This document shows positions 1-12,700 of a stretch of 64,000 bases of DNA, piece after piece. The DNA lies in contig JAWHQI010000099.1 in NCBI GenBank assembly GCA_033032865.1, forward strand, positions 1,807,001 to 1,871,000, written 5' to 3'. Each line of letters starts with the position of its first letter. Position 1 is the stretch's first letter. Made by a program: the position numbers and the translations under genes. The notes below the pieces were generated by a model. It saw only the letters and a program-made list of their open reading frames with translations, searched no databases and was not told where the DNA came from. The stretch comes from Dactylorhiza incarnata (Eukaryota; Streptophyta; Magnoliopsida; Asparagales; Orchidaceae).

Positions 1-332
1 CGCGGTCTGGAGGACAATCCCTAATAACCCACCCCGACCTTAAAGTCTGGTGGATTCCAGCAAGAGTACGCAGGAGCTCCGCTGTTGTGTTATTAGCGTT
101 GAGACGTACATGAGGTCTAGGCTTGGTAGTGACCATACCCGCCTAGGATGTGGAGTGCCTGATCCACTGCCACCGTGAGCCACGACGGTCGGTACCCGAA
201 AGGTTGGCTTCCTTTCAAACAAATTGGGAACTACAAAGGTCTGTGCGCATAGAGTCGTGTGGGTGAGTCACATTGCATAAATTCATTAAAACATCATAAC
301 CATAGCATAACATAACATACACATAGCATACC

Positions 333-423
333 CCCATCATATAAATTAGTATGGGCTCTTTTATATGATGGGTTTCCTGGACATCTTAACTTATATGTCG
401 TATGAGCGTTCATATAAGTTAAG
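333..423. repeat. Two adjacent 13-bp perfect inverted repeats
   Basis: Stem 1 pairs 333-345 (CCCATCATATAAA) with 360-372 over a 14-base loop. Stem 2 pairs 385-397 (CTTAACTTATATG) with 411-423 over a 13-base loop. Both stems are perfect. They lie in the LTR of G1 and may be RNA structure elements of its transcript; function is not known. Confidence 0.9.
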
Positions 424-948
424 GTACGAATCTGTGATGGTAGTTTAGATTTACTTACTGCACTGCTTTTCTTTCCATTTACTGTTTACTTCATTGCTCT
501 ACATTACTGCCTTATACCTGCACTATACTGCTAGCTAGATTTTACTGCTTTACTTATACCTGCTAGAGTAATGCCATGTCACCACCTTCTTGTTTACCCC
601 TTGTTTGTCCTCCGCTTCTTCCTCCCGCTCGGTGCCTAGTAGTCGTGGGGGAGGCGAGGACAAAACGGCTTAGTCTTTATGACTAACGGTCGGTGTGACC
701 GCAGGAGTCCGAGGAGACGGAATTGTTCCACGCGCAGCAGGACGAGATGGCAGGACCTGAGCAGCAGATGCAACGCACTACCACGACGCCACAGGTTGAT
801 GATTAGATAGCTAGTCTTCCGCACTTTTGAGAGTTTTGATGTAGTCTTCCGCATGATGTAGTGAGAGAGAGATAGTACATTATTTTGGTTATGTATCGGG
901 CATAAGCCCCTTTTTGCTTGTACTTCTCTTTTGGACTACTATTTTCAT

Positions 949-973
949 TATATATATATATATATATATATAT
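949..973. repeat. (TA)n microsatellite
   Basis: A pure TA dinucleotide run of about 12 units inside the G1 LTR. Confidence 0.95.
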
Positions 974-1204
974 GATGCTGTGACACTGTGGACATGCCTT
1001 TTTTTTCTGTTCTTACTTCTTTGGCATATTTTACTTATGATCGTATAGCCGGCAGGGTTGGTGCTAAGCGGTGTTGGTCAACCCGAGTGTTGGCGACACC
1101 GCGAGGCAGCGATTCTGGGCGAAGATCCACCTCAACCGTGCGATGCGGGAGAGGTTCGAGTTTTCAAGTACCCGTTCGGGTTTTGGAAAAAGAGATCTTA
1201 CAAA

Positions 1205-1216
1205 TGGTATCACTGA
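1205..1216 (+). other. Primer-binding site of G1 (tRNA-Met type, degraded)
   Basis: TGGTATCA matches the first eight bases of the plant initiator tRNA-Met primer site TGGTATCAGAGC; the next four bases do not. It lies 2 bp after the LTR end. Confidence 0.55.
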
Positions 1217-4200
1217 ACGAACGATCATAAGAGAACAGTCCACAACATACTGGGTCACCCCGCTCGAGTGTAGTTTGAGGACAAACTATGCAGCGGAAGC
1301 TGTGGTGTGCCCAGGTATGAAATCACATAAAACAGTCCATTAAGCAGCAAGTTAGGTCAAATTTTGACTTACTTAGGCAATTTAGTGACGCACCCTAGTC
1401 TAAAGAGCGACCTCGGGTCTAGATTTTGTTGAAGGTTAAGGATACCCAACGTAGCTAAGGGAAGAAGTTAGTATAAGTCTTGACGTGGAGAATTTCACGC
1501 TGAGGGTTACGCTTCACTACCAAGTGGTAGGACCATCTCGAGGAGATCGGGTGTCTGTAGTCTTCTTTAGAGTAATAGAAGATCCATAAGCATAACCCCA
1601 TTACCATAACTTGATACTTCCCATTTTAGTACGTTGAGACAACCACCATAAAATACCAGAGGTCGAATTGGAATTTGAATATTTTGTTTGGAAAAGGCCC
1701 CTTTCCTAGTTAATCATATAGGGAACTCGGAAAAGTTAGCATAATTTATAGCATTGGGAGCCTAAGTTTTGTCATAACATTATGTCTCAGGGTGGAACAC
1801 CAAGTCAGAAATTTGTTTTATGCCCTAAAGTTTTTGTGCGTATGTAAGATGAATACACCGTAGAGGTATTGAAGAGACTTAGCCCAAATCGGTAGGGGCT
1901 TATCCTTTTGTTTATTGGGCCAATAAAATACCGACTTGGATTGCCCCCTAGACTTTGTTTAGAAAAGGTTATGACTTTTTCGTAGTAATCTCGAGGTTTG
2001 GAGTATTCAATGATACTCAGGTGATGACGAGATCTTATTCATACACTTTTGAGTTATGGACCAACCCTCCTTAGAGGTTTGAGACCCTTGGAGAATTACT
2101 TCACCTTAAATAGCAGGGAGTGTTTATACCAAGTTGTTATCGCTTTACTTATGCGAGCAAGTTAAGTGAATGGTACACTTCAAGAGTGAGCGTGCACTCA
2201 TCTTATTGCTCAAAGGATGATTCTAAGGCGACAAAAGTAATCAACTCGTTAATCATTTGATTATACGTAAAGGGTTGTCCAGTGTATGGGCATAAGACTC
2301 TCGGAATCAAGAAAGTCAGGTTAAGAATTTAGGGAATTTCACTAACTTCCTGACCCAAGCAATGTGGTCTTATCTTTTATAAGAACATTTGGTCATCAAG
2401 CTCTTACCGGGCACAAGGGAAGAACGTCATAAACGGCAAATTCAGTGCAAGACCAAGTAAAATTTAGAATGGATAGAGGTAAGTCTGGACTATAAGTTCT
2501 CATGACCATAAGAAATAATGAGTTTATCGTAACAAACTTGCAAGTGTATTATTTTGGATACACCTTCTTAACCTCGAGACATCGATTTGTAGAGTTATCC
2601 AAACAATTAATAATCTTTGGCGTCCGAACAAATGTCTCGTTTTAGTCAAGTATTGAAAACAAGAAAGAATGCCAGGTTTAGTAGCTTGGGATAAAAGTGT
2701 CACATCATGGAATTTTGAAATTTGAAGTCAAGTCTTCGCAAGTAAGGATTACAATTAGAGTTTCTTGCACTCCAGCGCTTTCAAGGGTAATTTTCGGATA
2801 GTGTTTTTAATTTAAATTCAAGCCCTCTCCTTGGTGAAAATTTAGTTAAGATCATTTTACTCTTAGAGTTGGTTTTTGCACCACCAGAGAGCTTGGGAAG
2901 GTGACTCTTTGGATCTTGTAATACGATGGTTTAATCTATTTAGGGCTAAGATGGAGAATCTTACTGTGTTCGGATCTTGGGAAAAATGACAACGACCGTC
3001 ATGTGCTGAAATATTGAGGAATGGGGAGTTAAAACGATTGATTAGTGGTCGTTGCTATCAACTCCCGCTTAAGACTGTTAACTTTACTTGATGATACGTA
3101 GCGACGTAATTTTTGGATGACATAACTATGAGAAGGGTCATTATGATGAAACCTTTAATTCACAATTTATAGCTTAAGTGAGAGGAGACCTCCTGTCTTT
3201 GAATTTTTAACCCACTCTTTAGTGGAAATTTAAGGTGAAATTTGATGAATGATACATTGAAGATATATAATCTACAAGAATCCTCCAATCTTAAGAACCA
3301 GAGCTTGCAATTTCTCCAAGAATTATAATCCCAGTTAGGGAGATTCAAGAATAAGGGAGACATGTGCATTTTCCAGATATAGTTGATGAAACTTCTCGTG
3401 GAGTAATGGGTTTTTAATGAGTCCCCCTGCATGTTGAAATCAAATTGTGCCAAAATATGACTTGATAAAAAGGGTTTTATCCTCGTGGGATATGAACCAA
3501 ATGGATATGGAAAGTAGATGGGAGACATTTCACGAACATTTTTTTTAATCTGCAGACGTATGTTCCTCAAGAAAAGCTTGGAAGATATCTACATTTATTT
3601 AACGCGTAGAAGCGTTAACCTCGTGTAACATTCGTAGGACATAAGAGACTCTAGTCCAAGTGTAATCAGGGTTTTTGTTATTGTTTTGTAACTGATAAAC
3701 CTGACCTTGTCTCTGCGGAATCGGAAATGGTTTATCAGCCGAGACCTCATATGTTAAGGGATAAGGTTTCTTGGTGTAGGTGGTGTTGAACTCCTACGTG
3801 TAAGAGAGTATTTTAGTGAAGAATCAGAATAGGCAATGACGGTTGGCTAAATGATCACGTCCTGGCTAATCGATTTATGAGCAGCATGTTAAGTAAGCAT
3901 GGTTCGTGATTGTAACCTTTTGAAGTTAAGTTGAACTCGAAGGTTTTGATACCATCTAGCGCGGCATGATATTATGAATTAACCCGGTAAGTTCTATGTA
4001 TTTCAGGTAGATCCTCCTTCGGGAGTGTAGTGATTTGATAACGCCCGCGCCTGGTTAGCTTGTTTTGATTTCTCTGAAATGTCTATTTCCTATTTATTAC
4101 CGGGATAGAGCAAGAAGAACCCGCATTGTGATTAAAGGCACGATGATCTGAGCGGCGGGTTAAGACTTCATTTTAACCCAGTGGAATTATTGCCGACAAT

Positions 4201-4475
4201 CTTAGCAAGTAATAGTAGAAGTGCAACGAAAAAATTTTTTGGTAAAGAATGTTGCTCCAGTTTGAGTTCTCTTATTGTAGAGGTCCGAGTTCTTCCGTGG
4301 AAGGAGATTCTGATGCCCGATTATTATAGTTCAATCATGGGCAAGAGGAGCACAGTTGGGTGCCCTTGGACTTCATGCAACAATGTTTCCCGGAACTCCT
4401 CACCTCAGGTGCAAAGTAATCGTCTTTGAAACCCTTTACACTTATAAGTACTTGCAACCCGTAGACCCAAACCTA

Positions 4476-4514
4476 AATTTCGAGGACGAAATATTTCTTT
4501 TGTTTATTGGGATT
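4476..4514 (+). other. Conserved 3' block and atypical polypurine-tract position of G1
   Basis: The sequence ATTTCGAGGACGAAAT followed by a T-rich run and ATTGGGAT abuts the LTR start at 4515. The same block in opposite orientation abuts the LTR of GB (30945-30985). The codons read NLNFEDEIF, resembling the C-terminal end of Tekay-type polyproteins. A canonical purine run next to the LTR is missing. Confidence 0.6.
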
Positions 4515-7500
4515 TGTAACATCCCCAATCCTTCTAGACCCCTAGATGGTGTTAGGGCATGGGTGGTGTGCAGAATGGCCACTAAGGCCCTTGGGCCAAG
4601 TGGAGTGTGCTAAGTGCACACCAAGGGCACAAAATCAACATAGCCTAATACCACTCCCTTAGGCCAATTGACCCTCAATTCACCAAATTGACCTCCCCCA
4701 TACCACCCTAACCACTAAGGAAGACCATTGCCTTGAGAATTGCACTTGGGTGGGACCCAATTGCATGAAATTGACCAAAGTCAACATTAGGTCAACATTA
4801 ACCAAACCAAGTCAATTAGGGTTCAATTGACCCTCAAATGTTCAAATTGACCTTACCACCACACTCTAAATACTTTAAGGAACTCATTGGACCCAAAAGC
4901 CCCATCATGGTGGGACCAATTGACCCCAATTGACCAAAGTCAAACTTTACCCAATTTTGGTCAAATCTACACCCTTTGATTAAATTGAACCAATTGGAGC
5001 CCCACCATGGACCAACCTATGTTGGGTGATGTTAAGGGACCCATGACCCCCAAGTGGGGTCAACCCACTCACCTTGGTTGACCAAAGTCAACCATGGTCA
5101 ACTTAGCCCTTTAAAGGTGAATTTCAAGCCTAAATTGAAATGAATCTTAGCACCATCATAAAACCATTAATCATGGACCTTAGGCCTTGCATTCAGCCCT
5201 TAGACTGAACCCTAAACTATGGTAGGATTGATCAATGGAGGGGGGGGGACCAAAAGCTTGATCTAAAAGCAAAAGCAAAAGCAAAAAGGAAAAAAAAAGC
5301 TATCATCCCCTCCTCCACACTCAATCTCCAATCAACCTAGGGCCCTTCCCTGATTGTTGGGGGTCTGCCCTTGACCCAGGTGGAAGCAGGGAGGCTGGCA
5401 GCTGCAGGAGGGTGGCAGCCATGGGAGAACCGAGGAGGCCCAAGCTCAAAACCAACCAAGGAGCCCTCCTCACGACAATCTACCCATTCCATTAGCTTCA
5501 GAGCTCTGAGAACAGACGGAAACGATACCTGGAGCTAAGCTTTTGGTGGAGAATCGGGATCGGGAGCAGGATCGCCGGAGCTGCACACTTCCATGGCAAG
5601 CCGCCGCCGGAGCCACCGCCACGCAACAACAACGGTCCGTTTCTCCTCCCCTCCCCTCATGCTAGCTTCCCATCCCTTAATGCTGAAGGATCGGGCTCAA
5701 TTGAGCCCGGATCCATTTCCAAAATCCATGGATTTTGGCTCGATTCGTGACACCCAGAACCGCCGGTAAATGCCTCCTCCGGCCGCCATGTCGCCGGGAG
5801 TCGTAGCCCCGACCACCACGAAGGTGGTGGAGGTGGTGGCCGGTCGTGGTGCCCACCAGGTGGCCGGGAAAGGAGGAAGGAAGATGGCCCAGGTCGGTTC
5901 GATCCCAGCCGTCGGCTGAAGGAAGAAGATGAAGGAAGGGGGTTGGATGTGCTTTAAGATCCGTGCTGATCTCCTTTTCTTGCATTTAATTAATTCCCTC
6001 TATTTGATATTCTGCCTCAAATATTCAGTCATCTTCAAACAGAAATTAGGGCCTCTTAAGTGATGAACTAGAAAAAGTGCCCAACATGAAAGTTGTAGGC
6101 CTTGGTCTTATCTTTCATTTGGCCTTGAGTTTAGGTCATTTGGTGACCTACAGCTCCCTAGGGAGCTGTTTTACTAGGACTGGTCCTACACTAGGTCAGT
6201 CCATTAGAAAAATTGCCTAGGTCAAACCCCTCCATCTTTGGAGCTGTGCTTTTAACCATGGGTTGGTATACCCTAGGGGCACCCCCTGCCAAAGAGGCAG
6301 CCCTTGGTAGTCAATTTTACCTAGGGTTTTTGTGATAGTTAGTACTTTTAAATTAAGTTGATTTTTGGAGCATATGATGTCCAAATGACACCAAACTTTG
6401 GTGGATGGCTCTTTTATATGTGTGTGGTGACTACCTAAAATTTCACTCCATTTGGAGTTGATTTGATATGGAAAGTTGGAAACCCTAATGAGGACCTTTA
6501 AGGGTCAAAGTAGGGTTTGAATCAATTTGAGGAGTTGAGTGTGTTAGCCTCCTCCCATCTTGTTGGTTATGTGGGTATAGCTATGCATATGCTAGTGTCA
6601 CACCCTAATGGTCCATTTGGAGCCATTAAGGTGGGGTGACCTAAAACCCTAAGGGTGAATCCTTAAGGGTGCCAAGTGAGATTTGTGAAGGACATAGGGC
6701 CAAATGTTCTAGCCTTGGCTCTGAACTTTGAGGATATGTTTTTAAAGGCATAAAATGTCTTAGGAAATTTAAATAGAAATTTTAGAGGCATTTAAGTATT
6801 TTCTACCTAATAAATGAAATAGCCACCCCTTTCCTTAATAAATTGAAATGCATGGTCATAGGACCTTGTATGGTGTTGAAACTCCATCAGTGGCTGATTA
6901 GGGATGAAATTGTGCTATAGTAATTTTGTTATAATTTATTGAAGTTTCATTCCTTGTGTAGGAAATTTTAAGTACTTGCTAGCTTAAGGGAATTTAATTT
7001 TGAAAAATATCAAATCATGGGGCAAAAATGTGATTTTTGGTTAACTGTCATTAAATTCTATTTCATACCCATGATAATTGTTTGGAAGCTATTGGAATTG
7101 TATTTCATATACTTCATGTAGAAATTGAGATTTACATCACTAGAGTATTTAATCTTTTTAAAATATCAAATCATAGGGCTTTGGCATGATACTTGGTGAT
7201 CTGTGATTTTAGGTTAATCTATACCCATGATAATTGTTTGGAAGCTATTGGAATTGTATTTCATATACTTCATGTAGAAAATGAGATTTACATCACTAGA
7301 GTATTTAATCTTTTTAAAATATCAAATCATAGGGCTTTGGCATGATACTTGGTGATATGTGATTTTAGATTAATATATACCCATGATAATTGCTTGGAAG
7401 CTATTGGAATTGTATTTCAAATACTTCATGTAGAAATTGAGGTTTACATCACTTGAGTAATTAATCTTCTTAAAATGTCAAATCACATGGTAATGACACA

Positions 7501-7517
7501 TCCTTTTGGCAGAGGAC
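4515..7517 (+). mobile_element. 3' LTR of gypsy element G1 (truncated at right)
   Basis: It starts TGTAACATCCCC, the usual start of Tekay-type LTRs. The first kilobase is rich in TTGACC/GGTCAA words (4660-5110). A G+C-rich stretch at about 5560-5640 with CCGCCGCCGG resembles the leader region of the GB LTR (29050-29450 on the minus strand). A polypurine/AAAAGC run lies at 5230-5300. No gene is seen. The right part contains a tandem repeat and stops at about 7517, where unrelated copia sequence begins, so the LTR end is missing. Confidence 0.6.
7066..7490. repeat. Tandem repeat, about 155-bp unit, about 2.7 copies
   Basis: Copies begin near 7066, 7222 and 7378, each starting with ATACCCATGATAATTG. 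They differ by only a few bases; the third copy is truncated and more diverged. The array lies in the G1 LTR. Confidence 0.85.
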
Positions 7518-8053
7518 TCTAGGCCTCACCTTACCCTTCGCTGTTGCCAAGATGTGACCGCCCCCAGGAGTAGGGCCCTTAGACATCTATCTGGATAGCA
7601 CCGCGATCGTGACCTCCTCTAGCTCCATTGTATCCTTCTCATACAAGAGCTTTGTCACCAAGGCCGGTAAGTCTTTGTGAGCGAGGTAAGAAGTGATAAG
7701 ATCTTCACGTCTTCCTCCGTATATGCGCCAACAGCCTTTAATTGACACAAAAAACCTCTGAACACAATTTGGTGTTCCCACAGATTGTCTCCTCCCTGTA
7801 ACATATCAACATGCAGCATGACCCTCTCATGGACTTGCATCCTCCAAAGGTCAAACTCGCCACTACCGTTGAAATTCTTCACTGAAAAACTGTTCAGATT
7901 TGCGTCCTTCCCTGTCATGGTTGTCCCGTCGCATGACTAGGAGACCTGATTAATTCAACGGTCGAATTTGAAAGGATGGGGAGCGGACCTAGTCGTCACC
8001 CACCGCAGTCAAAAACTTCCCCGAATTTCGAATCAGTCGCCTACAGAACCTGT
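7518..8053 (-). pseudogene. gag remnant of copia element C3
   Basis: Reading leftwards from about 7918, the frame gives an N-terminal copia Gag: MTGKDANLNSF, then FNGSGEFDLWRMQV, which fits the gag_2/UBN2-type start (N-G-x-x-F/Y-x-x-W). After a frameshift the next frame (7781-7587) continues with KTYRPW and MELEEVTIAVL, typical of the middle of Gag. Only about 110 codons remain; the frame is cut at about 7518 where G1 LTR sequence starts. Primer site and LTR lie immediately upstream on the minus strand, so this is the 5' end of C3. Confidence 0.65.
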
Positions 8054-8064
8054 CTTTGATACCA
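8054..8064 (-). other. Primer-binding site of C3 (tRNA-Met type)
   Basis: On the minus strand TGGTATCAAAG, matching the tRNA-Met primer site with one change, two bases after the LTR end CCCCAACA. Confidence 0.75.
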
Positions 8065-8066
8065 CT

Positions 8067-8630
8067 TGTTGGGGATAACGCGGAATCCATCCCCCAGTCG
8101 CAACCAAATTAATACAGGGCGATACAAAAACGCACAGCAATCTGAACGACGCACTGCGTATATAAAAATATTCAACTGCAATATTCATATATGAAGAAGT
8201 ATACCAACGCCCGTTACAGAAAATGTCGCGGAGAAGCCGGACTCGCTCGATCCGCAGGAGAGAGAACAATCTTAACTGCAATCCGCTAGCACAGCGGACG
8301 CACAAGGTTCGTGACAGAACGAACCTTCGTCGTCGTTAGACGACCCACCACCACCAGAGAAGCACTCCACCGAGACGTACTTGGCCTTGCCGCGCCTACG
8401 CAGCCCACCATCGTGTCTCCGCCAACCATAAACTCGTCACACCCGCTCCAGCCCGTCGCAGCCTTGTCGCACACGTCGCAGCCCGCCACAGCCTTGCCGC
8501 ACTCATTGCAGCCCGCCGCCGCCTCGCCGCACCAACATCCGCCGGCCTACTCCCGCCGACATGCTCCGGCGATCGCCGGCACCGAAAGGCGCCGGCCACG
8601 GCCCTCGGCCTCGTGATCAAGAGGAGTGGT
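8067..8630 (-). mobile_element. 5' LTR of copia element C3 (outer limit uncertain)
   Basis: The plus strand begins TGTTGGGGATAACGC at 8067, next to the primer site, so this is the inner end of a minus-strand LTR. An A/T-rich segment with TATATAAAAATA lies at 8158-8170. From 8330 to 8620 the sequence is C+G-rich with many GCAGCCC and GCC(G)CC words; long open frames there on both strands reflect base composition. The start of the LTR (its right-hand end here) could not be found; about 8630 is an estimate. Confidence 0.45.
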
Positions 8631-9715
8631 GATCCTCTTCTTCACAGTTCTTGGTTGGTGCTTGCCTCTCCCCGCCTTCATGCATGCCACCGTAATGTAT
8701 ATATTATTAAGGTATATTTAGCGTTGTATCGGGTATTTAACGGAACTCTAACGGGTCCGTTAACGCGTCGTCGGGGATTTAGGGTTACGCCTATAAATAC
8801 CCCACTGGGGGCAACGGGTAGTTCATTCCAAACTTGATGTTCACTCGGATGCTTCGAGCACTCGCTCTATCATTCTCGAAGTGATCGTTCGTGAACCGCA
8901 GCCCCCTCCCGTCGCTCCCGAGCGGTTACAGTTTTCGTGGGTTTCTCGCCTGGGATAACTTCTTCATCGCCGTCGCCTGCAAGGAGGAGGAGATCTCGTC
9001 GCCGACGCTGCTCTCCATCGCGTCTATCTCTCTGATAGTTCTTGTCGCTGTTCTCCATCGCGTTTCGCCGCTGCCGCGTTCGAAGGAGTAGCCAACGCCG
9101 CAAGCCCTAGAGGTTGCCCGCACGGAAGAAGATCGCTGCAGTGCTTGTCTTCGCCGATCGCAAGGGAGAAAGGCCGCCGTCTTCTCCATCGTTCCCGTCA
9201 ATCGAGCGAAGGAGGAAAATCCCGTAACTGCCGGCTGTTCCCGTCGCGATTCTTCATCGCGGCCGTCTGGATCTTTCCCGTAACTGGTGTAGGCCGCAAA
9301 TTTTCTGCGTGCTCTTCCCTGTGCGCTATCGATCCAGTGTGCTACTTCTCTTCAGTGAAGTGCAGTTTCCCGTTGAAGACGAAGTCGCCGCCCTCTCCAG
9401 TTCTCCACTTCTCGACACTGTCCGCCGCTGTCTGCAGTACAGTGCAGTGTCGTCGTCGATCTATGAAGAAGGGTTTGTTCGCCGCAAGCAGTACAGCGCC
9501 GCCCTCTGTTGTCGCCGAGGAAATCACGCCGCCATTCCCGCCTCCGGAGGAGACGATCGCGTGGATCGTGCGCGTAACTGCTACTGCTACCGCCTGCGCT
9601 AGCGGTATCGCCGGGCGTTAGCCATCCCTGCTGCTACCGCCAAAGCTACCGCCAGGCGATAGCTCCTTTTTGCCGTTGGAGGTCCGCTCATCCGTGTTTC
9701 AGCCGCTACCTCCAG
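8631..9715 (+). mobile_element. Probable 5' LTR and leader of copia element C4
   Basis: A good TATA box (8792-8798) followed by about 900 bp of G+C-rich DNA precedes the C4 polyprotein start at 9716. TGTATATATTATTAAGG at about 8697 could be the LTR start. No tRNA primer site and no second LTR were found, so the LTR/leader boundary is unknown. Open frames at 8870-9620 on both strands look compositional, with no recognisable domains. Confidence 0.4.
8792..8798 (+). promoter_or_regulatory. TATA box, probable C4 promoter
   Basis: TATAAATA preceded by CC and followed by CCCC about 920 bp upstream of the C4 start codon; similar boxes occur in other LTRs of this window. Confidence 0.5.
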
Positions 9716-12700
9716 ATGGCCTCTCTTAAGAAGACCAGTTCTCTCTCCTCTCATGTGCCGTTGATCAAGCTGGAGAAGTTCTCTCATTCGGAGTTCAGTG
9801 CCTGGAAGCGAAATACGCAATTTGGTATGAAATTCTTAAATATTTTTTATACCCTGCAGACTGATTTCGCAGACTTCCAAGGAGGACCCGATGAAGCACA
9901 GTGGATCAGCGACGATGACTTCTGTCGCGATTATCTTCTCAACTGTCTCTCCAATTCACTGGCCGAGACGTTTGGGAAGTTGAAGAGAGCGAAAGAGATC
10001 TGGACTGCGCTGGAAGATCAGTTTAAAGAGGAGGAGAACATGTCCAAGACGCATCTGGTGGACAAGTTCATGGGATTCACATTCTCTGAGGACAGGGAAA
10101 TCCTTCCCCAGATTGCAGACCTGGAAAATTTGGTGGCCAAGCTCAACATTGAAAGTGTCCCTCTGCCAGATGGGTTTGTTGCTGGTGCCATTATCTACAA
10201 GCTCCCCTCAGCGTGGTACTCTTTCAAGACGGAGATGTATCGCAAGAAGACTCAGGTCAGTCTGAAAGAACTCAAGCGGTTTATCTATATTGAGGATGAG
10301 AATCGGACAAGGCATGTAAAGGAGGTGGTGAGCAAGCAGCAATCTGCTGCTAATATGATCACACACCCGAAGCGGAAGCCTAGATCTGATCGGACTCGAC
10401 CTCCCTCCAATGCACCCGCAGTAGTAGACACCAGCAAGAAGATCAAGAAGTGCTACAACTGCAACAAGTGGGGTCACTGCGCTTCTGACTGCAGGCAACC
10501 CAAGAAGCCCGATGCTAACCCACCAAAGCCTGATAACATAGCTCATATGCTCAATCAAACTGCGCCCTCCCACTTTGTTGCCAAGGTTGGGAACGTTCAG
10601 GCCAGTACTGACTGGTGGTTGGATTCGGGGGCGACCTGCCACGTCTGCAACAACTCCGCTCTGCTGAAGGATGCCACTCCAGCCTCTGAGACAGTTACAG
10701 TGGCAAATGGATCCACTGCTGAGGTACTCCAGACCGGGACCGTGGATTTGCTACTCTCGTCAGGTACGCATTTAATTTTGAAAGATGTTAAATACATTCC
10801 TACATTAGCTGCTAATTTAATCTCTATTAGTCTGTTAAGCGATGCGGGCATGTCCTTTAACATTAGTGGTGGTAGGGTGACCTTAATGGTTAACTCACAT
10901 TATTTTGGTTGTGCGTACGTAGTCAACGGAATGTATCGATTGAGTCTAGCAAACGAAGTAATCAATCAGGTTAGTTCTACTTTGATAGATCCTAAGACTT
11001 TACACGCAAGACTAGGACATGTCAATTATAGAAAACTACTCCTGCTAGCTAGAACTCATCACATCCCCTTAGACACAAAAACCAAATTTGACAAATGTGA
11101 GATATGTGCTCAAACTAAGATAACTAGAACACCATTCAGTCAGGTGTCTAGGAGTACACGTTTAATAGAGTTGATACACTCCGACATTTGTGACTATAAG
11201 AGTTTTGTCACACGTGGTGGTCGGAAGTACCTGATAACTTTTATCGACGACTTCTCTAGATATACTCACATTTATCTCTTAAAATCAAAAGATGAAGCTT
11301 TTGAAAAATTTCAAATTTTCAAAAATAGGGTTGAGAACCAATTGGATTTGAAAATTAAGCGACTTAGGAATGATCGAGGAGGTGAGTACGTCTCGGGTGA
11401 GTTTAGGGATTTTCTTGCCAGCAATGGCATAATACCTGAAACCACTGCCCCTTATTTGCCCCAGTCAAACGGTATTGCCGAGCGGAAAAATAGAACTTTA
11501 ACAGAAATGTTGAATTCTATGTTGTTGACTGCCGGTATGCCTGCCGCTTATTGGGGAGAAGCAGCCCTCGCGTCGAATTACATCCTAAATATGGTTCCTC
11601 ATGCTAAATTGAAGCAAACCCCGTATGAGCTTTGGTTTAAGAGACTGCCCAGATTTGATCACCTCAAAACCTGGGGTTGTATCGTCTATGTTAGGATACC
11701 TGACATAAGGAGATCTAAGTTAGGACCTAAGACAAACACGTGTGTCTACTTAGGATGTGCGGTGGATAGTGCTGCAGACCGATTTCTAGATCTCTCTACC
11801 AACACGGTTATTGAGTCTAGAGATGCTGTGTTCTTTGAGGACAAGTTTCTTAGAGATAAGAATCTGACTCTTCCAGGTCTGCCAGACACCAGTTCTGATA
11901 CCCTCGTTGGGACGGAACTACGACTCCCTGACACTGAGCCGGTTCACACTAGTGCCCTAGAGTCCACTAAGCTATCTAATAGGGAACGTGTTCCTAAAAG
12001 CTTCGGTACAGATTTTGTGACTTACCACGTTGAAGATGATCCATCCACCTATCAGGAAGCGATGCGATCCAGGGATTCCCTGTTATGGAAAGAAGCCATT
12101 GATGATGAGATGCACTCTCTCATGGAGAACCACACTTGGACTTTAGTTGACCTACCCAAAGGAGCTAAAACCATTGGGAGCAAGTGGGTTCTTAAGAAAA
12201 AACTGAATCCAGATGGGAGTATCGCTAAGTACAAAGCACGTCTAGTTGCCAAAGGCTTCACTCAAGTGAGTGGAGTTGACTACTTTGATACATACTCACC
12301 TGTTTGTCACATTGCAACGATCAGGGTTCTTCTCGCTATCGCATCTATTGAACGTTTCGTCGTTCATCAGATGGACGTTAAGACTGCATTTTTAAATGGA
12401 GATCTAACTGAAGAGATCTACATGCGTCAACCTGAAGGATTTGTCGTACAAGGTCTCGACACCAAGGTCTGTAAGTTGATAAAGTCACTCTACGGATTGA
12501 AGCAAGCACCAAAGCTATGGCACGAGAAGTTTGACACTCGCGTAAAAGGCCTGCATTTTCAATCAAGCCTTTCAGATAAATGTCTGTGCATACGGTCTAG
12601 TCCTCACTCCGTCGCTTTAATCTGCTTGTATGTTGATGACATGCTAATTCTGGGTACTGATCAGTCTGAGGTGGAAGACGTTAAAGTTACCTTGAAGTCC

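Larger units (their letters stand above)
1..1202 (+). mobile_element. Right-hand part of the 5' LTR of gypsy element G1 (cut by window edge)
   Basis: The segment ends in GATCTTACA at 1202, directly followed by a tRNA-Met-like primer site, as expected for the 3' end of a 5' LTR. The other LTR of G1 begins TGTAACATCCCC at 4515, so the ends TGTAA/TTACA are complementary. The same ends occur in the better preserved element GB further right. The left limit of this LTR lies outside the window. No protein-coding sequence is seen in it. The two visible LTR parts do not overlap in sequence, so the full LTR must be more than about 4 kb if G1 is a normal element. Confidence 0.6.
1203..4514 (+). mobile_element. 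Internal region of gypsy element G1, no coding capacity left
   Basis: This 3.3-kb stretch lies between the end of one LTR (1202) and the start of the next (4515). It begins with the sequence TGGTATCA of a tRNA-Met primer site and ends with the GAGGACGAAAT block typical of the 3' end of Tekay/Del-type chromoviruses. No gag, protease, reverse transcriptase or integrase motif can be recognised in any frame, and open frames are short. Either the region is very decayed or G1 is a non-autonomous (LARD-like) element, as GB is. Confidence 0.55.

Noticed and set aside
3160..3570. Minus frame of 136 codons in the G1 interior
   Set aside because: No known motif, low-complexity flanks and no start context; expected by chance in a 3-kb non-coding stretch.
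5677..5985. Minus frame of 102 codons in the G1 LTR
   Set aside because: Lies in the G+C-rich leader-like part of the LTR and has no recognisable domain.
8286..8620. Overlapping Ala/Pro/Arg-rich frames on both strands
   Set aside because: High G+C with CGCAGCCC words opens all frames; no domain and no start context. More likely part of an LTR or leader.
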